From Paraburkholderia tagetis (GTDB taxonomy: Bacteria; Pseudomonadota; Gammaproteobacteria; Burkholderiales; Burkholderiaceae): DNA of 64,000 bases. The notes under the pieces are model-generated. The model searched no databases. It was not told where the DNA came from and saw only the letters and a program-made list of their open reading frames with translations. Shown in pieces: positions 42,645 to 51,174 of this stretch (positions are counted from its first letter, which is position 1; every line of letters starts with the position of its first letter). The translations under genes were made by a program, and so were the position numbers. Where the stretch lies: positions 5,336 to 69,335 of the forward strand of contig NZ_JAKLJA010000024.1 in NCBI RefSeq assembly GCF_022213065.1, read 5' to 3'.

Positions 42645-43658
42645 ATGGCACGGCTTGCACGTCTTTATGTTCCCGACCAGCCGCAGCATGTGATTCTGCG
42701 CGGACTGGACCAGCAGCCCGCTTTCGTCGACGACCAGGATTACGAACTGTTCATCGATTGCCTGAAGGCAGCGGCGCGCGATCATCATCTGGCGGTTCAT
42801 GCGTGGGTCTTGATGCCCGGCGCGGTGCAACTGCTCGTCACGCCCTCTGACGAATCGAGCCTTCCCAAGGCGATGCAGGCGGTCGGCAGACGCTACGTGG
42901 CGCACTTCAACCGCCGCTACGCGCGGCGCGGCACGCTCTGGGAGGGGCGTTATCGCGCCACGGTCATCGAGGGCGAGCGCTTCTTCCTGTTGGCGAGCCG
43001 CGTCGTCGAGCTTGCGCCGCTGCGCAATCACCTCGTGACGGCGGCCGAAGACTATCGATGGTCGAGCTACCGGCATCACATCGGCCTCACCGTCGACAGC
43101 CTCATCACCGACCATCCGCTCTACTGGGCGCTCGGCAATACGCCGTTCGAGCGTCAGCGCGCCTATCGCGACCTCTGCGAGCAGCCGTTCGACGAGCGCG
43201 AGACCACGCAGCTAATGCAGGCCACCCTCAAGGGCTGGGTGCTCGGCAGCGACACCTATCGCGAGTGGGCCTCGCGCACGGCGAACCGGCGCGTCTCGCC
43301 GCTGCCGCGCGGGCGGCCGCGCAAGGTGCGGGAGGCACCTGCGGCAGGGGCACCGGCCGCAGGCGCGATCGGCACAGCAGCAACCGCTGCCGCTGGCGGC
43401 AGCCCGGCTGCACAGGGCGCTCCTCATGCCGGCGGTCAATCGAGCCCTAATTATGCGCCCCCCGCCGGGGCACAACCCGATACGCATTCGGGGAGCCATG
43501 GCGGCACGCACTCGGGAAGTGGTTCTGGCGCAACGCCAGGGACAACTCCGGGTAGCACAGGGGGGCATTCGTCGGGCTCGACATCGTCTGGCTCCGGCAG
43601 CGGCACCGGTTCATCGCCGGTGCATCACGAACACAAGCCCGGCACCGGGACGCATTAA
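42645..43658 (+). CDS. REP-associated transposase-like protein lacking catalytic residues
   Basis: The first 200 residues follow the Y1/REP-associated tyrosine transposase fold: MARLARLYVPDQPQHVILRG, GRRYVAHFNRRYARRGTLWE, GRYRATVIEG and YRWSSYRHH. But the HUH site, normally N-H-V-H-L, reads G59-A60-V61-Q62-L, and the catalytic tyrosine segment, normally C-Y-R-Y-I-E-L-N, reads A-S-R-V-V-E-L-A (117-124). Nickase activity is therefore unlikely. Residues 235-337 form a long Gly/Ser/Thr/Pro/His tail. The full-length open frame suggests a retained, perhaps DNA-binding, role. The family is known to act on REP palindromes. Confidence 0.85.
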   Translation: MARLARLYVPDQPQHVILRGLDQQPAFVDDQDYELFIDCLKAAARDHHLAVHAWVLMPGAVQLLVTPSDESSLPKAMQAVGRRYVAHFNRRYARRGTLWEGRYRATVIEGERFFLLASRVVELAPLRNHLVTAAEDYRWSSYRHHIGLTVDSLITDHPLYWALGNTPFERQRAYRDLCEQPFDERETTQLMQATLKGWVLGSDTYREWASRTANRRVSPLPRGRPRKVREAPAAGAPAAGAIGTAATAAAGGSPAAQGAPHAGGQSSPNYAPPAGAQPDTHSGSHGGTHSGSGSGATPGTTPGSTGGHSSGSTSSGSGSGTGSSPVHHEHKPGTGTH

Positions 43659-43683
43659 TCTGCTTCAAGATCAACGGGTTATG

Positions 43684-43715
43684 AATAAAACGGCGGCTGC
43701 GGACGCCGTTTTATT
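43684..43715 (+). terminator. Terminator of the RAYT-like gene
   Basis: AATAAAACGGCG (43684-43695) pairs perfectly with CGCCGTTTTATT (43704-43715) over an 8-nt loop; TTTTATTT supplies the U tract. Confidence 0.8.
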
Positions 43716-43797
43716 TCGCCTCATTTTGGTGCGACCCCAATAAATTGAATGTGCGATGCACCATCCTGGTAATCGGGGTTCGATCATGCTGATTTAT

Positions 43798-43826
43798 TTG
43801 CATGTGCTTGATTCGTCGCGTATATT
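43798..43826 (+). promoter_or_regulatory. Predicted gltB promoter
   Basis: TTGCAT (43798-43803), 17-bp spacer, TATATT (43821-43826). The predicted transcription start is near 43833, 133 nt before the gltB ATG. No other good candidate lies in the gap. Confidence 0.6.
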
Positions 43827-43965
43827 CGCCTTTCGGCTCTCCTGGACGCACAACGCGGGAAGCCAGCATCGCCCGCGCAACGCCGTACAGCGGTCGCGCA
43901 AGCGGCGGGAAATTAAAAAAGTACGGAATCAACGGCCAGCCTGGCCTTTCTTGGACGGTGTCCCC

Positions 43966-46900
43966 ATGAACGATCACCCGCAGCGCGCGGCAGTGCCCGC
44001 CGCGCAAGGTCTGTATGACCCGCAAAACGAACACGACGCCTGTGGCGTCGGCTTCGTCGCCCATATCAAGGGCAAAAAGAGCCACGAAATCATTCAGCAA
44101 GGCCTGAAGATTCTCGAAAACCTCGACCACCGGGGCGCCGTCGGCGCCGATCCGCTAATGGGCGACGGCGCGGGTATCCTGATCCAGATTCCGGACGCCT
44201 TCTATCGCGAAGAGATGGCGCGTCAAGGCGTGACGCTGCCGCCGAACGGCGAATACGGCGTCGGCATGATCTTCCTGCCGAAGGAACATGCCTCGCGTCT
44301 CGCGTGCGAGCAGGAGCTCGAGCGCACGGTGCGTGCAGAGGGCCAGGTCGTGCTGGGCTGGCGCGACGTGCCGGTCGACCACGCCATGCCGATTTCGCCC
44401 ACCGTGAAGGCGAGCGAGCCGCTGATCCGCCAGATCTTCATCGGCCGCGGCAAGGACGTGATGGTCACGGACGCACTCGAGCGCAAGCTCTACGTGATCC
44501 GCAAGACCGCGAGCCACCGCATCCAGGCGCTCAAGCTCAAGCACGGCAAGGAATACTTCGTGCCGTCGTGCTCGGCGCGCACGATCGTCTACAAGGGCCT
44601 GCTGCTCGCCGGCCAAGTGGGCGTGTACTACCGCGACCTGCAGGACGAGCGCGTCGTCTCGGCGCTCGCGCTCGTGCACCAGCGCTTCTCCACGAACACC
44701 TTCCCGGCGTGGGAGCTGGCTCACCCGTACCGCATGATCGCCCACAACGGTGAAATCAACACCGTGAAGGGCAACGTGAACTGGCTGAACGCCCGTACCG
44801 GCGCGATCGCCTCGCACGTGCTCGGCGACGACCTGCCCAAGCTCTGGCCGCTGATCTACCCGGGCCAGTCGGACACCGCTTCGTTCGACAACTGCCTCGA
44901 ACTGCTGGTGATGGCGGGCTACCCGCTCGTCCACGCGATGATGATGATGATCCCGGAAGCCTGGGAACAGCACACGCTGATGGACGAGAACCGCAAGGCG
45001 TTCTACGAATACCACGCCGCGATGATGGAGCCGTGGGACGGCCCCGCCGCCATCGCGTTCACCGACGGCCGCCAGATTGGCGCGACGCTCGACCGTAATG
45101 GCCTGCGTCCGGCGCGCTACATCGTCACCGATGATGATCTCGTCATCATGGCTTCGGAAGCCGGCACGCTGCCGATCCCCGAGTCGAAGATCGTCAAGAA
45201 GTGGCGCCTGCAGCCGGGCAAGATGTTCCTGATCGACATGGAGCACGGCCGCATCATCGACGACAAGGAACTCAAGGACAACCTCGCCAACGCGAAGCCC
45301 TACAAGAGCTGGATCGACGCCGTGCGCATCAAGCTCGACGAGATCGAGCCGAAGGCCGAAGACGTCGCGACCGCGCGCGCCGAAGCCGCCGCGCTGCTCG
45401 ACCGTCAGCAGGCGTTCGGCTACACGCAGGAAGACCTCAAGTTCCTGATGGCGCCGATGGCGATGTCGGGCGAAGAAGCCGTCGGCTCGATGGGCAACGA
45501 CTCGCCGCTGGCGGTCATGTCCAACAAGAACAAGACGCTCTTCAACTACTTCAAGCAGCTGTTCGCGCAGGTCACGAACCCGCCGATCGACCCGATCCGC
45601 GAGAACATGGTGATGTCGCTCGTGTCGTTCATCGGCCCGAAGCCGAACCTGCTCGACACCAACAACATCAACCCGCCGATGCGTCTCGAAGTGTCGCAGC
45701 CGGTGCTCGACTTCAAGGACATCGCGAAGATCCGCGCGATCGAGCAGTACACGGGCGGCAAGTTCAGCAGCTACGAGCTGAACATCTGCTATCCGGTGGC
45801 CTGGGGCAAGGAAGGCATCGAGGCGCGTCTCGCATCGCTGTGCGCGGAAGCCGTCGATGCGGTTAAGTCGGGCTACAACATCCTGATCGTCTCGGACCGC
45901 CGGGCGGACCGCGACAACGTCGCGATTCCGGTGCTGCTCGCCACCTCGGCCATCCATTCGCACCTCGTGCAGCACGGCCTGCGCACGAGCACGGGTCTCG
46001 TCGTGGAAACGGGTGCGGCGCGTGAAACGCACCACTTCGCGCTGCTCGCCGGTTTCGGCGCGGAAGCCGTGCACCCGTACCTCGCGATGGAAACGCTCGC
46101 GCAGATGGCGCAGGGCCTGAAGGGCGATCTGTCGGGCGAGAAGGCCGTCTACAACTTCACCAAGGCAGTGGGCAAGGGCCTGCTCAAGGTGATGTCGAAG
46201 ATGGGCATCTCCACGTACATGTCGTACACGGGCGCGCAGATTTTCGAAGCGGTCGGCCTCGCCGACGAGCTCGTGCAGAAGTACTTCAAGGGCACGGCAT
46301 CGAAGGTGGGCGGCATTGGCCTGTTCGATGTGGCCGAAGAAGCGATTCGCATGCACCGCGATGCGTTCGGCGACAACCCGGTGCTCGCGAACATGCTGGA
46401 CGCGGGCGGCGAGTACGCCTACCGCGTGCGCGGCGAAGACCACATGTGGACGCCAGACGCGATCGCCAAGCTCCAGCACTCGGCGCGCAGCAACTCGTAC
46501 CAGACGTACAAGGAATACGCGCACCTCATCAACGACCAGACGAAGCGTCACATGACGTTCCGTGGTCTGTTCGAGTTCCGCCTCGACCCGATGCGCGCGA
46601 TCTCGATCGACGACGTCGAGCCGGCCAAGGAAATCGTCAAGCGCTTCGCCACGGGCGCGATGTCGCTCGGCTCGATCAGCACGGAAGCGCACGCCACGCT
46701 CGCCGTCGCGATGAACCGCATCGGCGGCAAGTCGAACACGGGCGAAGGCGGCGAAGACGACAAGCGCTACCGCAACGAACTGCGCGGCATTCCGATCAAG
46801 AACGGCGACACGATGCGCTCGATCATCGGCCCCGAAGTCGTGACGGACATCGCGCTGAAGGATGGCGACTCGCTGCGCTCGAAGATCAAGCAGGTGGCGT

Positions 46901-48666
46901 CGGGCCGCTTCGGCGTCTCGGCGGAATATCTGTCGTCGGCGGACCAGATCCAGATCAAGATGGCGCAGGGCGCGAAGCCGGGCGAAGGCGGTCAGCTGCC
47001 GGGCCACAAGGTTTCGGAGTACATCGGCAAGCTGCGTTACTCGGTGCCGGGCGTGGGCCTCATCTCGCCGCCGCCGCACCACGACATCTACTCGATCGAA
47101 GACCTGGCGCAGCTCATTCACGACCTGAAGAACGTGAACCCGGTTTCGTCGATCTCGGTGAAGCTGGTGTCGGAAGTGGGCGTGGGCACGGTGGCCGCGG
47201 GCGTCGCCAAGGCGAAGGCCGATCACGTCGTGATCGCCGGCCATGACGGCGGCACGGGCGCCTCGCCGCTCTCATCGCTCAAGCACGCCGGCACGCCGTG
47301 GGAACTTGGCCTCGCTGAAACCCAGCAGACGCTGGTGCTGAACCAGCTGCGCGGCCGCATTCGCGTGCAGGCCGACGGCCAGATGAAGACGGGCCGCGAC
47401 GTGGTGATCGGCGCGCTGCTCGGCGCCGATGAATTCGGCTTCGCGACGGCACCGCTCGTCGTCGAGGGCTGCATCATGATGCGCAAGTGTCACCTGAATA
47501 CCTGCCCGGTCGGCGTCGCGACGCAAGATCCGGTGCTGCGCGCGAAGTTCTCGGGCCAGCCCGAGCACGTCGTCAACTTCTTCTTCTTCATCGCTGAAGA
47601 AGTGCGCGAAATCATGGCGCAACTGGGTATTCGCAAGTTCGACGATCTGGTCGGCCGCGCCGATCTGCTCGATACCCGCAAGGGCGTGGAGCACTGGAAG
47701 GCGAAGGGTCTCGACTTCTCGCGCGTGTTCTATCAGCCGCAAGTGGGCGCGGAAGTCGCGACGAAGCACGTCGACACGCAAGACCACGGCCTGGACCGCG
47801 CGCTCGATCACACGCTGATCGAGAAGGCGAAGGCCGCGATCGAAAGCGGCGAGCACGTCTCGTTCATCCAGCCGGTGCGCAACGTGAACCGCACGGTGGG
47901 CGCGATGCTCTCGGGCATGGTCGCGAAGAAGTACGGTCACGACGGTCTGCCCGACGACTCGATCCATATCCAGTTGAAGGGTACGGCGGGCCAGAGCTTC
48001 GGCGCGTTCCTCGCACGCGGCATCACGCTGGATCTGGTCGGTGACGGTAACGACTACGTGGGCAAAGGCCTCTCGGGCGGTCGCATCATCATTCGTCCGA
48101 CTAACGATTTCCGTGGCAAGTCCGAAGAAAACATCATCTGCGGCAACACGGTGCTGTACGGCGCACTCGAAGGCGAAGCCTTCCTGCGCGGCGTGGCGGG
48201 CGAGCGTTTCGCGGTGCGTAACTCGGGCGCGACGGCGGTCGTGGAAGGCACGGGCGACCACGGTTGCGAGTACATGACGGGCGGCACGGTGGTCGTGCTC
48301 GGCGAAACGGGCCGTAACTTCGCGGCCGGCATGTCGGGCGGCATCGCCTACGTGTACGACCCGGACGGCTCTTTTGCTAACAAGTGCAACAAGTCGATGG
48401 TCGCGCTCGACCCGGTCCTGCAACAGGCCGAGCAGGAGCGCACCGTGGACCGCGCACTGTGGCACACGGGCCAGACCGACGAAGTGCTGCTCAAGGGACT
48501 CGTCGAGCGTCACTTCCAGTTCACCGGCTCGCCGCGTGCGAAGGCGTTGCTGGAAAACTGGGATGCGGCGCGCCGCCAGTTCGTGAAGGTGTTCCCGACG
48601 GAATACAAGCGCGCACTGAGCGAGCTCGGTGCGAAGAAGGCGAACCAGGAAGAACTGGCCGCCTGA
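43966..48666 (+). CDS. gltB: Glutamate synthase (NADPH) large subunit
   Basis: GltB converts glutamine plus 2-oxoglutarate to two glutamates using electrons from GltD. From ATG 43966 the protein is 1566 residues. The N-terminal nucleophile is Cys26 in NEHDACGVGF, exposed after propeptide removal. Then come the Ntn amidotransferase domain, central domain, FMN-binding synthase domain (GHDGGTGASPLSSLKHAG), the 3Fe-4S cysteines in CIMMRKCHLNTCPVGVATQD, and the C-terminal beta-helix (GDHGCEYMTGGTVVVLGETG). It is paired with gltD 105 bases downstream. Confidence 0.97.
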   Translation: MNDHPQRAAVPAAQGLYDPQNEHDACGVGFVAHIKGKKSHEIIQQGLKILENLDHRGAVGADPLMGDGAGILIQIPDAFYREEMARQGVTLPPNGEYGVGMIFLPKEHASRLACEQELERTVRAEGQVVLGWRDVPVDHAMPISPTVKASEPLIRQIFIGRGKDVMVTDALERKLYVIRKTASHRIQALKLKHGKEYFVPSCSARTIVYKGLLLAGQVGVYYRDLQDERVVSALALVHQRFSTNTFPAWELAHPYRMIAHNGEINTVKGNVNWLNARTGAIASHVLGDDLPKLWPLIYPGQSDTASFDNCLELLVMAGYPLVHAMMMMIPEAWEQHTLMDENRKAFYEYHAAMMEPWDGPAAIAFTDGRQIGATLDRNGLRPARYIVTDDDLVIMASEAGTLPIPESKIVKKWRLQPGKMFLIDMEHGRIIDDKELKDNLANAKPYKSWIDAVRIKLDEIEPKAEDVATARAEAAALLDRQQAFGYTQEDLKFLMAPMAMSGEEAVGSMGNDSPLAVMSNKNKTLFNYFKQLFAQVTNPPIDPIRENMVMSLVSFIGPKPNLLDTNNINPPMRLEVSQPVLDFKDIAKIRAIEQYTGGKFSSYELNICYPVAWGKEGIEARLASLCAEAVDAVKSGYNILIVSDRRADRDNVAIPVLLATSAIHSHLVQHGLRTSTGLVVETGAARETHHFALLAGFGAEAVHPYLAMETLAQMAQGLKGDLSGEKAVYNFTKAVGKGLLKVMSKMGISTYMSYTGAQIFEAVGLADELVQKYFKGTASKVGGIGLFDVAEEAIRMHRDAFGDNPVLANMLDAGGEYAYRVRGEDHMWTPDAIAKLQHSARSNSYQTYKEYAHLINDQTKRHMTFRGLFEFRLDPMRAISIDDVEPAKEIVKRFATGAMSLGSISTEAHATLAVAMNRIGGKSNTGEGGEDDKRYRNELRGIPIKNGDTMRSIIGPEVVTDIALKDGDSLRSKIKQVASGRFGVSAEYLSSADQIQIKMAQGAKPGEGGQLPGHKVSEYIGKLRYSVPGVGLISPPPHHDIYSIEDLAQLIHDLKNVNPVSSISVKLVSEVGVGTVAAGVAKAKADHVVIAGHDGGTGASPLSSLKHAGTPWELGLAETQQTLVLNQLRGRIRVQADGQMKTGRDVVIGALLGADEFGFATAPLVVEGCIMMRKCHLNTCPVGVATQDPVLRAKFSGQPEHVVNFFFFIAEEVREIMAQLGIRKFDDLVGRADLLDTRKGVEHWKAKGLDFSRVFYQPQVGAEVATKHVDTQDHGLDRALDHTLIEKAKAAIESGEHVSFIQPVRNVNRTVGAMLSGMVAKKYGHDGLPDDSIHIQLKGTAGQSFGAFLARGITLDLVGDGNDYVGKGLSGGRIIIRPTNDFRGKSEENIICGNTVLYGALEGEAFLRGVAGERFAVRNSGATAVVEGTGDHGCEYMTGGTVVVLGETGRNFAAGMSGGIAYVYDPDGSFANKCNKSMVALDPVLQQAEQERTVDRALWHTGQTDEVLLKGLVERHFQFTGSPRAKALLENWDAARRQFVKVFPTEYKRALSELGAKKANQEELAA

Positions 48667-48771
48667 TTCACGCGACGACGACTGAACGACGAAGCGCCCG
48701 CTGCGCACCTTGAAGATGCAGCGGCGGGCGCGGTCCCCTCACTGAATTAGATAGAGATAGACGAGAACCAA

Positions 48772-50238
48772 ATGGGTAAGGCAACCGGTTTTCTCGAGTT
48801 CGAGCGCCAGCATGAGGCGTACGAAGCACCGCTCACGCGCGTGAAGCACTACAAGGAATTCGTCGCGGCGCTCTCCGACGCCGACGCGAAGGTCCAGGGC
48901 GCGCGCTGCATGGACTGCGGCATCCCGTTCTGCAACAACGGCTGCCCGGTCAACAACATCATTCCGGACTTCAACGACCTCGTGTTCCGCCAGGACTGGA
49001 AGAGCGCGATCGAAGTCCTGCACTCGACCAACAACTTCCCCGAGTTCACGGGCCGCATCTGCCCGGCGCCGTGCGAATCGGCGTGCACGCTCGGCATCAA
49101 CAACGACCCGGTCGGCATCAAGTCGATCGAGCACGCGATCATCGACAAGGCCTGGGCCGAGGGCTGGGTCGCGCCGCAAGTCGCGAAGCACAAGACGGGC
49201 AAGAAGGTTGCCGTGGTCGGTTCGGGCCCCGCGGGCCTCGCCGCCGCGCAGCAACTCGCGCGCGCCGGCCATGACGTGACGGTGTTCGAGAAGAACGACC
49301 GCATTGGCGGCCTGCTGCGCTACGGCATCCCCGACTTCAAGCTGGAGAAGTGGCTGATCGACCGCCGCATGCGCCAGATGGAAGCCGAAGGCGCGACCTT
49401 CCGCACCAACGTGTTCATCGGCAAGGGCGAGCTGCCCGCGTATATCGGCAACACGGCCAAGCAGACCATCACGCCCGCCGAACTGAAGGAACAGTTCGAC
49501 GCCGTGGTGATCGCGGGCGGTTCGGAAACGCCGCGCGACCTGCCGGTGCCGGGCCGCGAGATGCAGGGCATCTACTACGCGATGGAGTTCCTGCCGCAGC
49601 AGAACAAGGTCAACGCCGGCGACAAACTGCCCGATCAACTGCTGGCCAAGGGCAAGCACGTGGTCGTGATCGGCGGCGGCGATACGGGCTCCGACTGCGT
49701 GGGCACGTCGAACCGTCACGGCGCGAAGAGCGTCACGCAGTTCGAACTGCTGCCGCAGCCGCCCGAGGAAGAGAACAAGCCGCTCGTGTGGCCGTACTGG
49801 CCGATCAAGCTGCGCACGTCGTCGTCGCATGAGGAAGGCTGCTCGCGCGACTGGGCGGTCGCCACGAAGCGCCTCGAAGGCAAGAACGGCAAGGTCGAGA
49901 AGCTGATTGCCGCGCGTGTCGAGTGGAAGGACGGCAAGATGGTCGAAGTGCCGGGTTCGGAGTTCGAAATGAAGGCCGATCTCGTGCTGCTCGCCATGGG
50001 CTTCACGCAGCCGGTTTCGCCGGTGCTCGAAGCGTTCGGCGTCGAGAAGGATGCGCGCGGCAACGTGCGCGCTTCGACCGAGGGCGAGAAGGCGTACTAC
50101 ACGTCGGTCGACAAGGTCTTCACCGCCGGCGACATGCGCCGCGGCCAGTCGCTCGTGGTGTGGGCGATCCGCGAAGGCCGTCAGTGCGCGCGCTCCGTCG
50201 ACGCGTTCCTGATGGGCAGCTCGGAGTTGCCGCGCTAA
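48772..50238 (+). CDS. gltD: Glutamate synthase (NADPH) small subunit
   Basis: GltD oxidises NADPH and feeds electrons to GltB. The 488-residue protein has cysteine clusters for two 4Fe-4S centres (CMDCGIPFCNNGCPV; CPAPCESACTLG), an FAD site VAVVGSGPAGLAAAQQLARA and an NADPH site VVVIGGGDTGSDCVGTSNRH. The 105-bp gap from gltB holds an imperfect GC hairpin (GCGCCCGCTGC with GCAGCGGCGGGCGC), which may tune the subunit ratio. Confidence 0.96.
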   Translation: MGKATGFLEFERQHEAYEAPLTRVKHYKEFVAALSDADAKVQGARCMDCGIPFCNNGCPVNNIIPDFNDLVFRQDWKSAIEVLHSTNNFPEFTGRICPAPCESACTLGINNDPVGIKSIEHAIIDKAWAEGWVAPQVAKHKTGKKVAVVGSGPAGLAAAQQLARAGHDVTVFEKNDRIGGLLRYGIPDFKLEKWLIDRRMRQMEAEGATFRTNVFIGKGELPAYIGNTAKQTITPAELKEQFDAVVIAGGSETPRDLPVPGREMQGIYYAMEFLPQQNKVNAGDKLPDQLLAKGKHVVVIGGGDTGSDCVGTSNRHGAKSVTQFELLPQPPEEENKPLVWPYWPIKLRTSSSHEEGCSRDWAVATKRLEGKNGKVEKLIAARVEWKDGKMVEVPGSEFEMKADLVLLAMGFTQPVSPVLEAFGVEKDARGNVRASTEGEKAYYTSVDKVFTAGDMRRGQSLVVWAIREGRQCARSVDAFLMGSSELPR

Positions 50239-50320
50239 GGGTGGTTAAGGTTGGTTAAGGCCGGCGAGGGTTCCTCGCTGGCTGCAACAGAGCAACACGC
50301 AGTAGTAGCAAGCTGTGCAT

Positions 50321-50359
50321 GGGACCAGAGTAAGTGCTGAAGCACTCACTCTGGTCGAC
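50321..50359. repeat. REP-like palindromic repeat, copy 3
   Basis: GGGACCAGAGTAAGTGCTGA then AGCACTCACTCTGGTCGAC. It shares GCATGGGACCAGAGTAAG with copy 2 upstream of msrP and ends with the same CTCTGGTCGACA. The inner arms GTGCT and AGCAC differ from copy 2 (GCGCT and AGCGC) by compensating changes. It lies 82 bp after gltD and just before its terminator. Confidence 0.8.
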
Positions 50360-50367
50360 ACGTCAAG

Positions 50368-50400
50368 CCGGGCGCCCGTGAGGGTGGCCCGGTTTTTTTT
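50368..50400 (+). terminator. Terminator of gltBD
   Basis: CCGGGC (50368-50373) pairs with GCCCGG (50387-50392), with CCC/GGG inside, followed by eight T (50393-50400). Confidence 0.85.
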
Positions 50401-50522
50401 CGTCGATTTTTCATCGATATTTCACGTGTTCGCGCGTCCCGCTGCGGGTTGTCACGGGCGCACCGCGTGGCGCCGACACGCTACCATGAGGCGGTTGCTC
50501 CTCATCCCGAGGCTTGCCGATC

Positions 50523-51068
50523 ATGTCCGAAGCCCGCGAGATCGATCAATGGCGGCGTTGCTTCGTCGCCCTCGCACCCGACGCGCCCTCGCGCGATGCG
50601 CTCGCCGCGCTCGACGTGCCGGTCAATGCGCGCCGCGTGCCTTATGCGCAGCTCCATCTGACCGTGGCGTTCATCGGCGCCATGTCGTTCGTGCAGGGCG
50701 AAGCGCTTGCGCAGGGTCTTGCCGCGCACGCGGCGCCTCTGCCGCCCGCGCCCGTCACCAGGATCGAGTGCTGGCCGGGGTGTGCGCAACCGCGCCTGAT
50801 GGTGGCCGTGCTGGCGATGTCGGAGGCGTTCACGGCGCTCGACTGGCGAGTGCGCTCCTTGATGGGCGAGGTGGGTTTGCCGCTCGATGCACGGGCTTTT
50901 CGTCCGCACATCACCTTGGCGCGCTTCGCACGCGACGCGCGCGAAGCGCCGCCGGATGGGGGCGCTCAGGCGCTGCCGCCGCTGCGGTTTACTTCGCTCG
51001 TGCTGTATTCGAGCACGCTGGCGCGACAGGGCGCGCGTTATGAGGCGCTGGCGAGCGTGCCGGTCTAG
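50523..51068 (+). CDS. thpR: RNA 2',3'-cyclic phosphodiesterase (2'-5' RNA ligase family)
   Basis: The 181-residue product belongs to the 2H phosphoesterase superfamily. It has both HxTx motifs, HLTVAFIG (about 46-53) and HITLARFA (about 132-139). ThpR opens 2',3'-cyclic phosphates and in vitro joins tRNA halves. ATG 50523 is preferred; an in-frame TTG lies three codons upstream. It is monocistronic, converging with dadA. Confidence 0.9.
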   Translation: MSEAREIDQWRRCFVALAPDAPSRDALAALDVPVNARRVPYAQLHLTVAFIGAMSFVQGEALAQGLAAHAAPLPPAPVTRIECWPGCAQPRLMVAVLAMSEAFTALDWRVRSLMGEVGLPLDARAFRPHITLARFARDAREAPPDGGAQALPPLRFTSLVLYSSTLARQGARYEALASVPV

Positions 51069-51174
51069 CCCGTCGCCGGCTCGCTTGCCCGGCACCGCAA
51101 GCAGCACTTGAGCCGAACCCGAACCCGAGCCGGACCCAGGCACCGCTAACCGCTGGTTCGCGCCGCGGTCGCAA

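Larger units (their letters stand above)
43659..43965 (+). other. 307-bp gltB upstream region
   Basis: It contains the terminator of the preceding gene (43684-43715), a small GTGC-GAT-GCAC inverted repeat (43751-43761), the gltB promoter (43798-43826) and a leader of about 133 nt. The frame of gltB stays open upstream to 43756, but that extension is not GltB-like. Confidence 0.6.

Noticed and set aside
42645..43658. An active insertion sequence around the RAYT-like gene
   Set aside because: No terminal repeats, target duplications or partner genes are seen, and the catalytic residues are replaced.
44155..47244. A 1029-codon open frame on the minus strand inside gltB
   Set aside because: High GC third positions keep the antisense frame open; its product is His/Arg/Asp-rich with no domain, and gltB itself is unambiguous.
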